A DNA stretch of 64,000 nt from positions 2,418,001 through 2,482,000 of the forward strand of contig NBAZ01000003.1 of assembly GCA_002794735.1 (NCBI GenBank), written 5' to 3'. The stretch's first letter is position 1. Each line of letters begins with the position of its first letter. A program made the position numbers and the translations under genes. The notes beneath the pieces were generated by a model. The model was not told where the DNA came from. It saw only the letters and a list, made by a program, of their open reading frames with translations, and searched no databases. Shown here piece after piece: positions 21,856-33,541 of this stretch. This DNA is from Pyrrhoderma lamaoense (taxonomy: Eukaryota > Basidiomycota > Agaricomycetes > Hymenochaetales > Hymenochaetaceae).

Positions 21856-24049
21856 TTAAAGGACACTTTTGAGCCCAAAGGCAGTACCGCTAAGCGCGGC
21901 CTCACCCACAACTCGTTCCTCATAATGATCTCTCGTCTCACCAGGAACAGTATTCATCTCCAGCTTCCAGTCATATAAAAGGCACGAAAGAAATGCTAGA
22001 GCTTCTGTCTGTGCAAATTTGCGACCTGGGCGGATAATTGATACGTAAGCATGTTTAGATAGAAGTCAATTGGTAGTGATTGTACCTATACATGCCCTAG
22101 GTCCAAACCCGAAAGTTCCGACATCATGCTCAGAGACGTTGGCCCATCTCTCAGGTCGGAATGTCTCTGGGTCACTGAATGTTCCTTTATTGCGGACTAG
22201 TGAAAGTCGGTCAATGCAAATGATGGTTATCTGAGTCCCATGAACTCACATATTCCAACCAAGTCAAACATGATAAGACTCCCTTCTCGCAGGTGTAGTG
22301 TCTGGGGTGATGGATGGGATATGTTCACATCTATATCAGCAGTTAGCTGGCGGGGTATGAAGGCCGCAGCAGCTAAAGTGTTCGGTTGAATATTAACACT
22401 TGAACACTTATTAATAATGGGATCCGTTAGACTTACGACAAAGTCTTTGCGCCTCCCAAAAACAGTATAGTGTATACTTGAGATCATCAAGAACAATCGT
22501 TTCCTAAGAGCAAAGGCTTTTATATAGCTATTATAGGCCCACCCTATTATGTTACTTACCGAGGGGTCTTTTTCCGTAAGCACTCGCGATATCTCGTTGA
22601 AAACCTTTTCTTGTTCATCTTGATATATTGAGAGATACGCTAGCGTCGTGACTAGCCCACTAGATGTTGTTTCTGATATGACAAAAATAATGTAAACTAA
22701 CTTCGGAATAGATATTGAGATCATACCATGTCCGGCAAATAGCAAGGAAAACATGTTTGAAACCTGAAAAATAAAGATTAAAACCTGAATGAAAGAGTCA
22801 TGGAGATGTACGAACGACTTCGGACTCGCTAAGCTCATGCTTGCTATTTCCGATCCAAGAGGTGACTAAACAGTTAAGAATGTCCGCGGAGAGTGTACCA
22901 TCATTTAGATCTAAGTTCTCATTCTTGCGCTTACGAATAGCATCCGAAATGAAGTTTGCTACGGTAGTCCATGCAGTGTCGATTCTACGTAGTCTGTAGA
23001 GCAAAACATTATTTCATACTGAAAAATCAAAGCGTAACTGAACTGACTTCTCAAAAGGAAGTTTGTATGCCCAGTTGGGGATAATACGTCGAAGAATATG
23101 GGTTTCAGAGACAAGATGAAGGGAATTAGGAAAGTCCATGCTTGACTGATCAAAACGAGACCATCTCATAGAGAATCCGAATCCACAGCGGCAAATTATA
23201 GTGAATGCGAACTGAGTAGAAGCAATAAAATCAGGTTCAATAGCAATCAGAGTATGGAGCTAGCTTCCTATACCTTAAGTATGAATGAGTTCACTTCCTC
23301 AAAGATGATCTGATCTTGATCCTTCCAACCTTCAACGTCTTGCACTTCCTGATAAACAGCTCGTGCTGTCTTCCAAACATCTTCAAATCTTCAATTGCAG
23401 CGTTACTATGGGGATACCGTAGTAAGAGTAGGGTGATTATAAGATTGCTTACGTTTTTGAGTTAAATGCTGGAGACACAACCCTTCTATGAAGTTTCCAT
23501 ACATCGCCATTTGCAGAGGCGACACTGTGTCCGATGAGTCTAAAGGATAGTTAGTTATGATCATATCAAAAACATGAAAAGAGAGTATAATACTTGGCAA
23601 GCGTAAGTTTTTCAGGCTTTATCAAACCTATCCTATGTTCCGCTCCAAGTAGACGCTTCATAATATCAAGAGAGCTTGTATAATATGTAGGTGTACCTAC
23701 AAGCCATGGGACGAATGCGATGATATCGTGCGTCTGATTAAAGTAGCCTAGAGGACATTAAGTACTTGTCTCTAATATATATATTATAGTATGACATACC
23801 AGTTCTTCTCCATATCCATGACCAATTGGGCTCGGATTTAAGGAATTTGCAGGGAGAAGTACACCGAATGCAGTAAGTGGCGAAAATAGAGGCCTAGGTC
23901 CAGGTGTGTATCCAACTGCCTAAGCATTAACATTTCAATTCCATCCGTTTTTTGACATAACTAGGATAGCATCTTACCCAAAGTCCCAGAAGAAATTTGT
24001 ATATGACGACTGAAGAGAGCCCTAGGGATATGGCGAGAGAAAGCGACAT
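21856..24049 (-). CDS. Cytochrome P450 monooxygenase
   Basis: A membrane-anchored microsomal P450. MSLSLAISLGLSSVVIYKFL is the N-terminal anchor; then YTPGPRPLFSPLT, DVWKLHRRVVSPAFN (helix C), FAFTIICRCGFGFSM, I-helix LLFAGHETTSSGL with the AGxET oxygen-activation motif, K-helix DDLKYTLYCFWEAQRL (ExxR), IPRQLTADIDVNI, PETFRPERW (PERF) and heme loop FGFGPRACIGR. It ends WKLEMNTVPGETRDHYEER...FGLKSVL. About 11 introns. All catalytic motifs are present, so it is probably functional. It is followed upstream (higher coordinates) by a second P450 in the same orientation. Confidence 0.9.
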
Positions 24050-24669
24050 AGTGATGGAGAACGAGAAAAAGCCCAAAACCGCTTCATTTCAATATAGGAT
24101 CACAACACCTGACAGCGTGTGAAGAATAACTTTTATTAAAGGTGATGATAGGAACTTCTTCACGAAATATAAATTGAAAATCAAATGAGGAAGTTAACGT
24201 TAATTAGGAATCCAACGTACGGACGATTAATTAGAGATCATGTGATAAAATACTTGATTTGATAAAACTATTATATCCATTCATATTCCCCATCATAATG
24301 ATATTGCAGAATATAATATAATATATTATTAATAATACTCCTTGCAGATATTCTCTATCAGCTACTTGGAAGATAACGTTTTTGTTATAAAAGATAGTCC
24401 TCCTTTACAATCCAACCTCTCTTGTGATCGTTTTATAGTTAAATCGCATTTAGCCGTTGAAACTTTCGTAAATTGAAGGTCTTTGCCGAGAGTTGTCACA
24501 ATAGTTTACATAACTAAGCTCTGGCCTTATATTCAGTATCCTAAGCTTTTAACCGGGGATTTGATTTATATTATGAGAAAAACGACACTTTAAACGGAGT
24601 ACTACTTATTTACAAATCAGAATAATATCTGTTCATTGTGAAAACTCGGATAACTTCTAGATACATGAA
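24050..24669. other. AT-rich intergenic spacer between P450 genes
   Basis: Very AT-rich, with ATAATATAATATATTATTAATAA-like sequence near 24310-24335. Presumed promoter of the first P450 and terminator region of the second. No coding sequence seen. Confidence 0.5.
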
Positions 24670-26272
24670 TCAAAACACCGCTTTACTGATGATTATTCTT
24701 GGGGACCCCTCGAGGCGAGTGACAGAGACGGAGAAGTCCTCTCTAAGCACTACGTTATCCTTTTCAAGAACGATATCATAGAGATACAGACTCTGCAATA
24801 GGAACATTTTGATTGTATAGTATGCGTACTCCCTTCCTTTGCACTAAATGAAAGGAAAATGAGTGAGTTATTTATGTATATGTGAGTTGCAAGTAATATC
24901 AAAAGGCGGACTGACAATATAAGCACCTCCACCCCAAGGTGAGAAACTGCTTACAGCGCGAGTACCGGATGATGCCTTGCTATTGATAAATCTATCCGGT
25001 ATGAACTTGTGAGGCTGAGGAAAGACCTTTTCGTTGTGATGCATTCCGCGGACATCAGCTATCACATACTCTCCTTTTCTAATCTCATAAACCGAGCCAT
25101 CATCACCCTCAAGACTAGTGTCAAACATGGCTTCTCGAAACACCGCGGAAACTGTTGTAATACGAAGGGTTTCCTTCACTACCGAGTCTAGAATTGCGAA
25201 CTCCTTTCCGTCAATGACACTAGGTTCCCCAGAAAGAAGTGTATCTATATCCACGAAATTCTCCGATACCGCCCTACGTACCTCAGAGGCAGCCCGGACA
25301 TATGCGGGACGGTCGGCGACAAGAAGTACAAGGGCTGCCATTGCTGTATGAATGAGGTTACTGTTAAAACCCCACAGGACAGATACAAAAACACGGGCAG
25401 TTTCCTCGGCTGATAGGCCGGCCTTTTTGAGTTCGCTGAGGCAGTTTGAAACAATGGAAGAGGCGCTCTCGACATAACCGTCGTTATTACTTTCCCACGC
25501 CTGATGGATGTATGGCTTCAGAATTTTTATCATTTCAGATCGAGCGTTAAAGGAGTCCCCTGTCATGAATGGTATGTTGTTGAGAACATAGTAAATATTT
25601 CTGTCGAATGCGGAAAAGCAAGGAAAGGTGTCGGGTAAGCTCCCGAAGAAAGAAGAAATGGCTGAGCGGTAGATGTTGGGGCATGTAAAAGCATAAATAG
25701 AGACTGTGGTGTATTTTTCTGATGGATGAGCTATATTTTGAAGAAGCTTAAACAGTTTCATGTTCATCTGGATAGTTACTGATCCCATGCTTCGTTTTGT
25801 TAGACCATTCCCAATAATAACAAATGCTGTCCGGTGGAGTAAGTCAACAACATAAGGTAATCGGGTCTGAAGCCCGGTGAGATGCTTGATAGTATGTTCT
25901 TCGAAAGGACGATATACTTTGGGGGTCATGTTCATGATCTGCGTTACTGCCTTCGAAGACGAGAAAACGGATATGTCTCGACCAGCTACTTTGATTTTAT
26001 AAACTGAACCATATTTTTTTCTGGGGTTTGAAAGTATCGATATAAAAATTTCAGTAAGACGGAAACAACGATGATAGCATTTACCTGGATGTCCGGAATA
26101 ACGTTGACCTATTAAACATAAAACTGAAGGTGTGCCCTAGCCAGGGAACATAGCTTTCAACAGTAGGTATATCATCAGTATAACATCGTTTATCGCTAAC
26201 TGCAAGATGATAGCTTATGACCAGTAATAGAGAGAAGCAGATACCGTCTGCAACATATAGAAAGTTGAACAT
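24670..26272 (-). CDS. Cytochrome P450, CYP7/CYP8-like class
   Basis: Starts MFNFLYVADGICFSLLLVIS (membrane anchor), then VPWLGHTFSF; intron at 26084-26022; then KKYGSVYKIKVAGRDISVF; one long exon to FSPWGGGAYI; intron; last exon CKGREYAYYTIKMFLLQSL ending ISKAVF. Motifs: ExxR in VVKETLRITT, PERF-like FIPDRF and heme loop FSPWGGGAYICKGRE with the Cys split from Ile by the last intron. The I-helix reads VLWGFNSNLIHTAMA: the usual acid-alcohol pair (D/E-T) is absent and an Asn is present. This is the pattern of CYP7/CYP8 enzymes (sterol 7-alpha-hydroxylase, prostacyclin synthase type). Only two or three introns, against about eleven in the neighbouring P450, so the two are not recent tandem copies. 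The substrate is unknown; a sterol-like one is a guess. Confidence 0.87.
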
Positions 26273-26855
26273 CGCTTAGAGGAAATTTATGACAAGTTTC
26301 AGAAATATCACGTACCGCAGCATCTTATATGATGGAGGTGCTTTTTTTAGACTCAGCCACCGTACTAGATAACTCGAATCGATAGTACCTATTCATTGCG
26401 AAGTTTATTGTTAGGTTTAAAAATTTATCAATGCTTCCAGAGGACCTCGAACAGTACATCTTATTGATGTAGTAGCTTACAAGAATTCCGTAAAACAATC
26501 AAAAGAATGGTATCAGTCTTAACATCGCTTGTTCAACTGTTGATAGGAGAAACACATCACGTACTATTGTCACCGTCCCCGAGCCGGGCATGTCACAGAA
26601 TAATGTTAAGTAAATCTAAACTCTCCTATTCCGGCATATCGCCATACAGCAACTCATTACACGAAAAGAACGGCCTTTTACTTCCCATGCCACTACAGAT
26701 GCTGATGTTTGCTAAAATTAGTACATGTGGTCAGGTACACATCATGATGTTGTTATGCCCAGATATTAACACCGATGGCTATCGGAGTAACTATAATTCG
26801 AGTTATACGAAGCTCATTCTGCATCCTCTCCCTTCGTCCTTTGAAGAGTACCTAC
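26273..26855. other. Divergent intergenic region
   Basis: Separates the minus-strand P450 from the plus-strand DUF6533 gene. No coding sequence recognised. Confidence 0.4.
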
Positions 26856-28904
26856 ATGTCTGCATCAGCTCAGATCGCTCAGGAGCTCCAAGAGCTTATT
26901 ACAACCCTTCAGCAAGAACGAACCATCAACTATGTTATAGGTAGCTCATCAATACAAAGATCACGACGCGGATATGTAAAGTGCTTACCTACTATTTACT
27001 AAATTTAGTATCGGCCTTTTCTTTTCTGGCGTATGATATGATTACTATGCTGTCAAAAGAGGTATGAAGATACTATACTTACAATAAATGGAGATAGTAA
27101 ATTACTGTGCATAACTAGGTTGAGCTTATTTGGAAGTCAGTGTAGCTGGCATTAGGATCCGACTTTGTGTACTAAAACATGTTCTCACTAGGGCAAAATG
27201 GTCAATACCGTTCGTACTCTATATCTTTACCAGGTATTACGGGATAATTTACATAATGTATGATACGATCACTCTGCTTCTGCTGAGAAGCTAACGTATT
27301 TTCTCAGAATTGTATTTGCGGGTTAGTAATGCAATGCTGTCTTTTCTCCAGTGGACTCGAAGTCACAGTTTTTACCTCCACACCTAGTTGGTACCACACC
27401 CGGAGATAAATTGACAGTAGATGTAAGATATTTCTCCTTCATGCTGAGCCAAGTACCTTCAATTGATCAAAGAGCAGTTGTAGGTTTATATGTGCATGTA
27501 TGCTTTATAATAGCTAAGTTTAAGTCTTAATCTCAAGCTGTCGACGATATTTCTTGTACTATTCACTGTAAGGACTAAGTACATATATATCAGAGCTTCT
27601 ATTAACCTGTATGCATAGTGGAGGAGATATAATACTCACGACTGTTGTCAATGTCATCCTAACTTTACGCATCAGAGCTATGTATAAGCAGGACATCAAG
27701 GGTGGGTGAAATATCTCTTTATCATTCTCAGATATATTCACCCACAGATAATTTCTTGCGCACAAAAGTCGTTTGTTTTATGGTAGTATTAGTAGTCGGT
27801 GCGTATCTTTCTTAATTTCCGATCATACTTAGTCTTATCTATTATCATATTAGTTGAGTTTGTGGTATGTATTATTAATATCCGTAGTACAGTGCCAGTC
27901 CCGATGACCACATACTTACATCTACTAGGTAGAGCTATACGTTTCTTTGACTACCGCAATTCGCACTTCAAACACGGCATACTTGTCTCCTCCGGGCGTT
28001 CCATTGTCCGGCTGTCTTACTAGCTCTCCCTCGAAGGGCTTACTCTGATGTCATGGTATATATTTTATTTCCTTCTTAGAATCCTTAGTATTCTTTACTT
28101 TTAGTATAAAATACTTACAAAATGTGCTACTGTTAGGATCACCTGTTTAGTCATTGCTGGTATGCTCTCTTTGAAAGCTTTACAATGACCCGCATCCTGA
28201 TATATTTCAAAATAATAGCAATTATGTTCTTCATGACATTAGTGAAGGTTCTTCGGGCTGGGTGGATGTTAACTCCTCACTCAGGCTCGACATTTAGTCT
28301 TAGTGAACTAACATTTAGAGATTCGATTTCTCCTCTGCTCACCTCACTCCTAAAGGACGGAACAATTCATTTTTTCTTGTACGTGCATTCTTTAGTCCAT
28401 ATTTCACATATGGGAAAACATCTAATAGTATACAAAAAGCATCACAGGTTCGTAGTTTGAAATAGGGGACGTATTGGATGTTAAGCTTGGTTTTGATTAA
28501 ATAGTCATTCTCGTTGTTTGTACGATTACCGTTAATGTCATCAATGGGCCTTATGAGGCGATTGGACTAGAGTAAGTAGCAATACTTTGTCTGGCAATAT
28601 TAAGCTTTTTGACCTACTCATCTTATTCAATAATAACATAGGTGGCTTATTACTATATACTCTACATCGGTATGTCCGGAAATTTTGGCTTTGAGCAGGT
28701 CTAAGAGCTAACTTTTGCGGTTGATTAAAGGGCTCACGACTTATTCTAAATCTTCGCGAAAAGGCTTTCAAAGATGACCAAAGCGAGCCAGGAAGCTCTT
28801 TTGCTCTTCAGACCATGAATGCCCGTGGTCCTATCTCCTTTACGACCAGCGGCTCGGAGACAGCAACCAGATTTACCAGTGTAACGCTCCAAGGCTATGA
28901 CTGA
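26856..28904 (+). CDS. DUF6533-type seven-helix membrane protein
   Basis: A basidiomycete seven-helix protein with GPCR-like layout and unknown ligand. Assembled exons: MSASAQIAQELQELITTLQ, QERTINYVI; AFSFLAYDMITMLSKE; VELIWK; AKWSIPFVLYIFTRYYGIIY; (poorly resolved middle, 27300-27540); TTVVNVILTLRIRAMYKQDI; LSIIILVEFVVCIINIRSTV; PPGVPLSGCLTSSPSKGL; YALFESFTMTRILIYFK; SPLLTSLLKDGTIHFFL; and a C-terminal exon SRLILNLREKAFKDD...MNARGPISFTT ending at a TGA. The YD-L-T-L/M--E-LIW start, the RIRAMY loop, the P-GC-L loop and the LRDGT-YF helix are family hallmarks. At least eight introns. No in-frame stop was found inside the recognised exons, so the gene may be intact. Confidence 0.75.
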
Positions 28905-29788
28905 TTGCTTACTATAAAATATTACTTTCAACTTCCACCAGTGTACTAAGCGTCCGCTCTATTTATCTATCCATATTCTCTCAACATTACTGTACGAAAA
29001 TGCTAAAGCGAATCTGTATTACGGTCATAAATCTTATCAGCGATACTAACCTCCTATGACATCAATGCCTTTTATTTATTTATACTCGAAAATAAACCAT
29101 TTTTTTGCACAAGAGAGTATCTGTGTTGTGTACTTCTGGGAAGTATAAGATACACCATCCTTAATGTTCTGCTTTTACACAAGCTTTGATGTGCAAAGAT
29201 AGAATGACATCCAAGAACAATCGTGAGTATTATAGGTCCTTTAGTACGTTGATAAGTATTTAGGAGTCCCGGTACAGATATATAATAGTCCTTACAGCAT
29301 ATAGTATAAGAAATATCACTGACAGCTAAGGGTTATAAACCAAACCTAAATGGATGTGCTACAACTCCGAGAAATGGACTAACGAGACACCGACATGAGA
29401 GTTTTGTGGCAGCGATGCCCGTGGCGAATAAGATTCAGTAGCACAGGTTGCTTTTACTGAATTTGATTTGATTGAGGCGATATATCATTGAAAGCTCCAT
29501 GCTTGACATTGGAGTAATCATGAAGAAGTTGAGTCGATGTATATCCGAATAATGGGTGCCGAGGCACAGGGAGATAATCAAGAAGCGAAGAACATCGGGA
29601 GAATTATTTTTGATCATCAAATTCGAAGGCGAAAGACGAATTTACTTAGGATTGAATTGTCGATGGCCAATGATCATGGTGATTGTGTGAGATCACGAGA
29701 CCCCGACCCCTTCCTGCTCATTTAACATGTGTTTTTCTATTTTTAGCTTTTTCTCTGAGATGTCATTTTCTTTGACCTCACGAACGCG
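28905..29788. other. Intergenic, no gene recognised
   Basis: AT-rich with short unrelated open frames only. It should hold the 3' end of the DUF6533 transcript and the promoter of the next gene. Confidence 0.45.
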
Positions 29789-30891
29789 ATGCCTAAACCG
29801 CCAACTTCAACTTCAACGTTGGAGGGGCTAGTCTCAATTACAGATGCTGACAGCGCTCAACCATATCACAAACGAGTTCTGATTTCTGCTTCAAGCACAA
29901 GAAGATATAGCTCGGGTACACAGACTTCTTCACATCGTCCAGTACCATGTCCAACACCAATACCACCCCGCCCAAAAGGTTGGCCAACCCCAATCTTGTC
30001 ATATCGCGAACACGTATACTACAAACCAATTTTACTCTCTTCTGGATGGAGGCAGGTTCGGGTTGTCTCGAAGAAGGACGGTGAGAGTGCGAAGGCGCTT
30101 GTGAAGGTGTTTTGTTTGCGTGACGGGGAGGAGGAGGAGAAGGTTAGGATGATTGTCGCGGAGTTGGAGAAGGCTGAGAAGGTGAGAAAAACTCTACATT
30201 TGGTTTGTTCGATAGTTCTTTTGGTGGTTCTGTCTTTGTTAGAGGAAGGAAGAAGGAGTGTTAAGTTGGGGTATGATTAGTACTCATCAACTATGATTCC
30301 TTTCTTCTTTCCTTTATATTGTTTATTTCAGAATGAATATGTTATATACATATATATCCTTCCCTTTCTCCTATTTACCTACTTTTCTTTTTTTACCTTT
30401 TTCGATATAACTTACCAGCTTCCATAAAAAACAATTTAAAACTCTCACAGCATCACGTCAACATAAGCACCATTGAACCCCATCTCCTCCGCCCTCGACT
30501 CAGTAACCCCCTAACCCCTCTACCCAACTCCTTACCAAAACACATCCTAACTATAAGCACGCATACTCATAGTGCATGTATCGACCCATCATCTACGTTC
30601 GATGGAATGCCCACACTACGAAAATGGCTCACTCGTTTTCTCTTATACGGATTCCGATTCAGTTTCGGCCCCAATCTCAAATATGGTTTTAGGTTCAGAT
30701 TTTATGCAAACCCAGATAAAAAAGATGCTGATGCTGGTGATGCTGATGGGGAGTATCAAAGAATCCCTGTTTCTGGGATAACGGTTCGCGATGTCAGGTT
30801 TGCGTTTTTGTTGGATGAGCTCGTGGGGCGGAATATTGGTAGTAGTAATAGTAGTAGTAGGTTAGCAGGTGAAAGCGATCGAAATCTGTGA
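29789..30891 (+). CDS. Pterin-4a-carbinolamine dehydratase-like protein
   Basis: Fungal form of 4a-hydroxytetrahydrobiopterin dehydratase. Exon 1 starts MPKPPTSTSTLEGL and includes CPTPIPPRPKGWPTPILSYR, YYKPILLSSGWR and a helix ending VAELEKAEK; the intron is 30182-30450; exon 2 starts HHVNISTIEP and includes ILTISTHTHSA and, near the end, ITVRDVRFAFLLDELVGR. The HH...(T/S)I-THTHSA...T-RD-R-A pattern is that of the dehydratase fold, whose two adjacent His residues and a later His bind the pterin; the rest is longer and more diverged than the about 100-residue bacterial enzyme. The predicted protein is 277 residues. The 269-nt intron is long for this window, but both sides join in frame. Confidence 0.65.
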
Positions 30892-31376
30892 TAGAAGTTA
30901 ATTATCAAAAGAAATTGACGAGTTGTATACTTATGTTTATTGCTTATTTTATACGTGTATTTACTTTGATAATTTTTTTCTCATTGCGAAACCATGACAA
31001 AATGTCCGCCTGTATACATATAATGCGATATAACAGGTCCTTTAGATGCCTTTTGTTGTTTATTTTTTTTTTGATATAAACTTAATTACATATATACCGC
31101 TTCGCTAGATATACAATTGTGGTGGAATCTTATGAATATGTGACTACTCCCCACCTTGCATTCCTCGATGAAATGTGCCTACTAACCAAAAAAAGAAAAG
31201 AACAGATAAAGACAAAGATTAAGACATTGATAGATCGTGGAGGAGAAACAAGGAAAGAAAGAAAGAGTAATGAAACAACGTAATAAATACAGTTTGTCTT
31301 TGTGTCTAGTGTCCAAGGTATTATAGATTGCAGACTGCTCCTAGTCGTAGTCGAGGTATCAGAACACAGATGTTTC
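30892..31376. other. Convergent intergenic region
   Basis: Between two converging genes: T-rich and A-rich runs, no coding sequence seen. Confidence 0.45.
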
Positions 31377-32886
31377 CTATTTGGTAGCATTCGACGGGAA
31401 GCGCACGACGAGAACAGTTATGTTATCCGTAGATTCCTGTAGAGCATATTCGACGAGCTGACGGCTAGCTTCTTGTGGATCCATAATATTTCGGACAAGA
31501 TCTACTGCCTTTTGATCAGTAGCAGCGTCCCATAACTACGAATGGATAGAGTGTATTAGTAAAAGAAATCTTGCGATGAAAACAAATTAAGTTTAGCCTC
31601 TTACACCATCGCAAGCCAGGATCAAGAATTCATCATCATCTCCAAGTTCTGTCTCGGTAGTGTATGGTGATCCGACAACAAAATCTTTCATCGAAGAATC
31701 ACCTAAACTACGTGTCACTGCTAAAACACCATTCACTCGGCCGCTCATCACAAAACCTCCAGCATTAATGATCCTCTGGGCTTCCTGTTTATCCGTGCCT
31801 TTATGGTCATATGTAAGCCGGACTGCCTTTCCGCCTCGACATAGTACTGCACGAGCATCACCCGCATTCGCTGTATACAAAACACGTCTAAGGCCAGGGG
31901 GAGGGATGATGGCTTCGCTACGAAGAGGCGAACTATGCTCAGGCTCAGGCTCAGGCTCAGGATCCACCTGATTACTCGATGAAGAAGATGCGATTGACTT
32001 TATTGCGGATACAACGTCAGATCCTTTCTGAAGAATTAGGCTCCGCTTCTTTGAGTGCCCGATGTTGGGCTTGAAGACCGAGGCGATCCAGAAGGACTGG
32101 TTTTGGAAGATGATTTAGGTGTGGGATACGGAGGTTCACCATCTCTCTCAGGTGTTTCAGATAGTAATGCATTGATACTTTCATCACCCAAAAAGCTCTG
32201 TTTTCCTTGGGCATCTTCTAATCTTAAGAAGGCAGTTACAGCCGTACACCCAGAATGCATCTTTTCATTCTGTGACGCCAATTCTCCGATTGAGATATCA
32301 ACTGCGTGGAATGTATGATTGAGCACATCAGGGATAGGCAAATCTGGGTGCTTGACCAATTCATTAAGGAGTTGCTCATGGAAATGGTTTCCACACCATT
32401 CAGCGGCATGTTTGCCAGCATGACCATCAAAAATAGCGAAATAACCTTGACCGCGAACACGCGCAAAGTCAACAATGAAAGAATAAGCGTCTTCCATAGT
32501 TCTTCGCTGGCCTCGGTCATCATGGATACCCACACTGTAGGCTACATTGTTCAATGCGTGCTGGTTTGGTATCTAAATTTGAAGTAAGAGTATTGTGACA
32601 TCATGTGAGAGTTGTGGTCAGTTGCTGTCGTAAGGATGATGAACGTATTTATACCTACACCATGAGTATTTTCACCCATAGCAGTTGTGATTGCTCTAGA
32701 ACGAGCGTTTGGGGAATCATCTGTAACTTTCTTTTCGGTAGTTGGTAAAAGTTGTGGATTTTGTAGGCCATCATCTGGTATGACAGTATTGGTAGTCTGA
32801 GGTGATTCTGTTGTTGTTCTACTGTGATTTCGAACATAAGTTAGTAAGTTAGACAGACAAGAGCGGATATAACGGAGGGGTTGCAT
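31377..32886 (-). CDS. PP2C-type (PPM) Ser/Thr phosphatase, canonical active site
   Basis: A metal-dependent phosphatase like yeast Ptc1/Ptc2. Start [18 protein letters not shown]; the first intron joins MGENTHG to [15 protein letters not shown] in frame. Metal and phosphate motifs all present: RRTMEDAY (phosphate-binding Arg), [11 protein letters not shown] (metal Asp and Gly), [43 protein letters not shown] and [10 protein letters not shown]. It ends SNATK at 31377. A Ser/Pro-rich linker near 32040-32110 contains a break: the frame before it ([15 protein letters not shown]) must gain one base to reach [20 protein letters not shown] and the acidic EPEPEPE run. I cannot tell whether this is a missing base or a non-standard intron. 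Upstream of it (+) is the FIT gene. Confidence 0.9.
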
Positions 32887-33541
32887 GGAAGTAGTAGACA
32901 AGCACGATATGAAAACGTGCTCAACTTCCACCGAGGAAATTTGAAGATACCCTAAGCCCAGATGCGAGGGTAAGCCGTAATAAAACAAGTTTATGTGATG
33001 CAGGCATCCCGACTACAACTAATAACAGCAGTCTCTTTGCAAAGCGATGGTAGTGCCGCCGATCGAGATAGAATTAAGCGACTTGTACGAAAGTCGTGCC
33101 CTCCAACGAGCAGAGTGTATAGAACGTGAGTACAAGATATTTGACTTACATATCGTCAGTAGCCATTTGGTGCTAATTTCAGCCTTTAAAACCAGGTGAC
33201 AAGGGGCCTTTTATTGTCGTAGATGTATGGTTAAGATTGCGTGCAGAGCAAAGCTACTCGTTATATGCTTTTTCAAGACGTAAGGCAGGATAGTGTGAAG
33301 ATGCGAGAAGACGGTAATTGAGGACGTAGTGATGGTAGGAGTGAAACAAGCTGATGGTTTATTGTTGTGGCCACTCCAAAGTGGAGACCTTGTTCCGTGG
33401 GAATGTTATGGTAGTAAGTACTAATGCGCGTCATATGCAGTCATAGACAAGAAGCGCTCCCGAAATCGACGCAGTGGGCTGTCAAAGTCACAATTGCAGA
33501 CGACAGAGAGGACAACGACAACGACGGCAGCGACGACAGAA
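32887..33541. other. Divergent promoter region, PP2C / FIT gene
   Basis: Shared upstream region of two divergent genes. A short plus-strand open frame starts at 33047 (MVVPPIEIELSDLYESRAL) and another open block follows at about 33185-33290 (LKPGDKGPFIVVDVWLRLR). Their splice phases do not match, so I do not call a gene. Confidence 0.35.

Noticed and set aside
21856..21960. Apparent frameshift near the C-terminus of the first P450
   Set aside because: A second frame (IIMRNELWVRPRL) looked attractive, but the original frame gives GETRDHYEER...FGLKSVL and a stop, which fits P450 C-termini. No shift is needed.
33047..33290. Small two-exon gene starting MVVPPIEIELSDLY
   Set aside because: The donor leaves phase 1 but the next open block needs phase 0; the natural join gives an immediate stop. 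No homology recognised.
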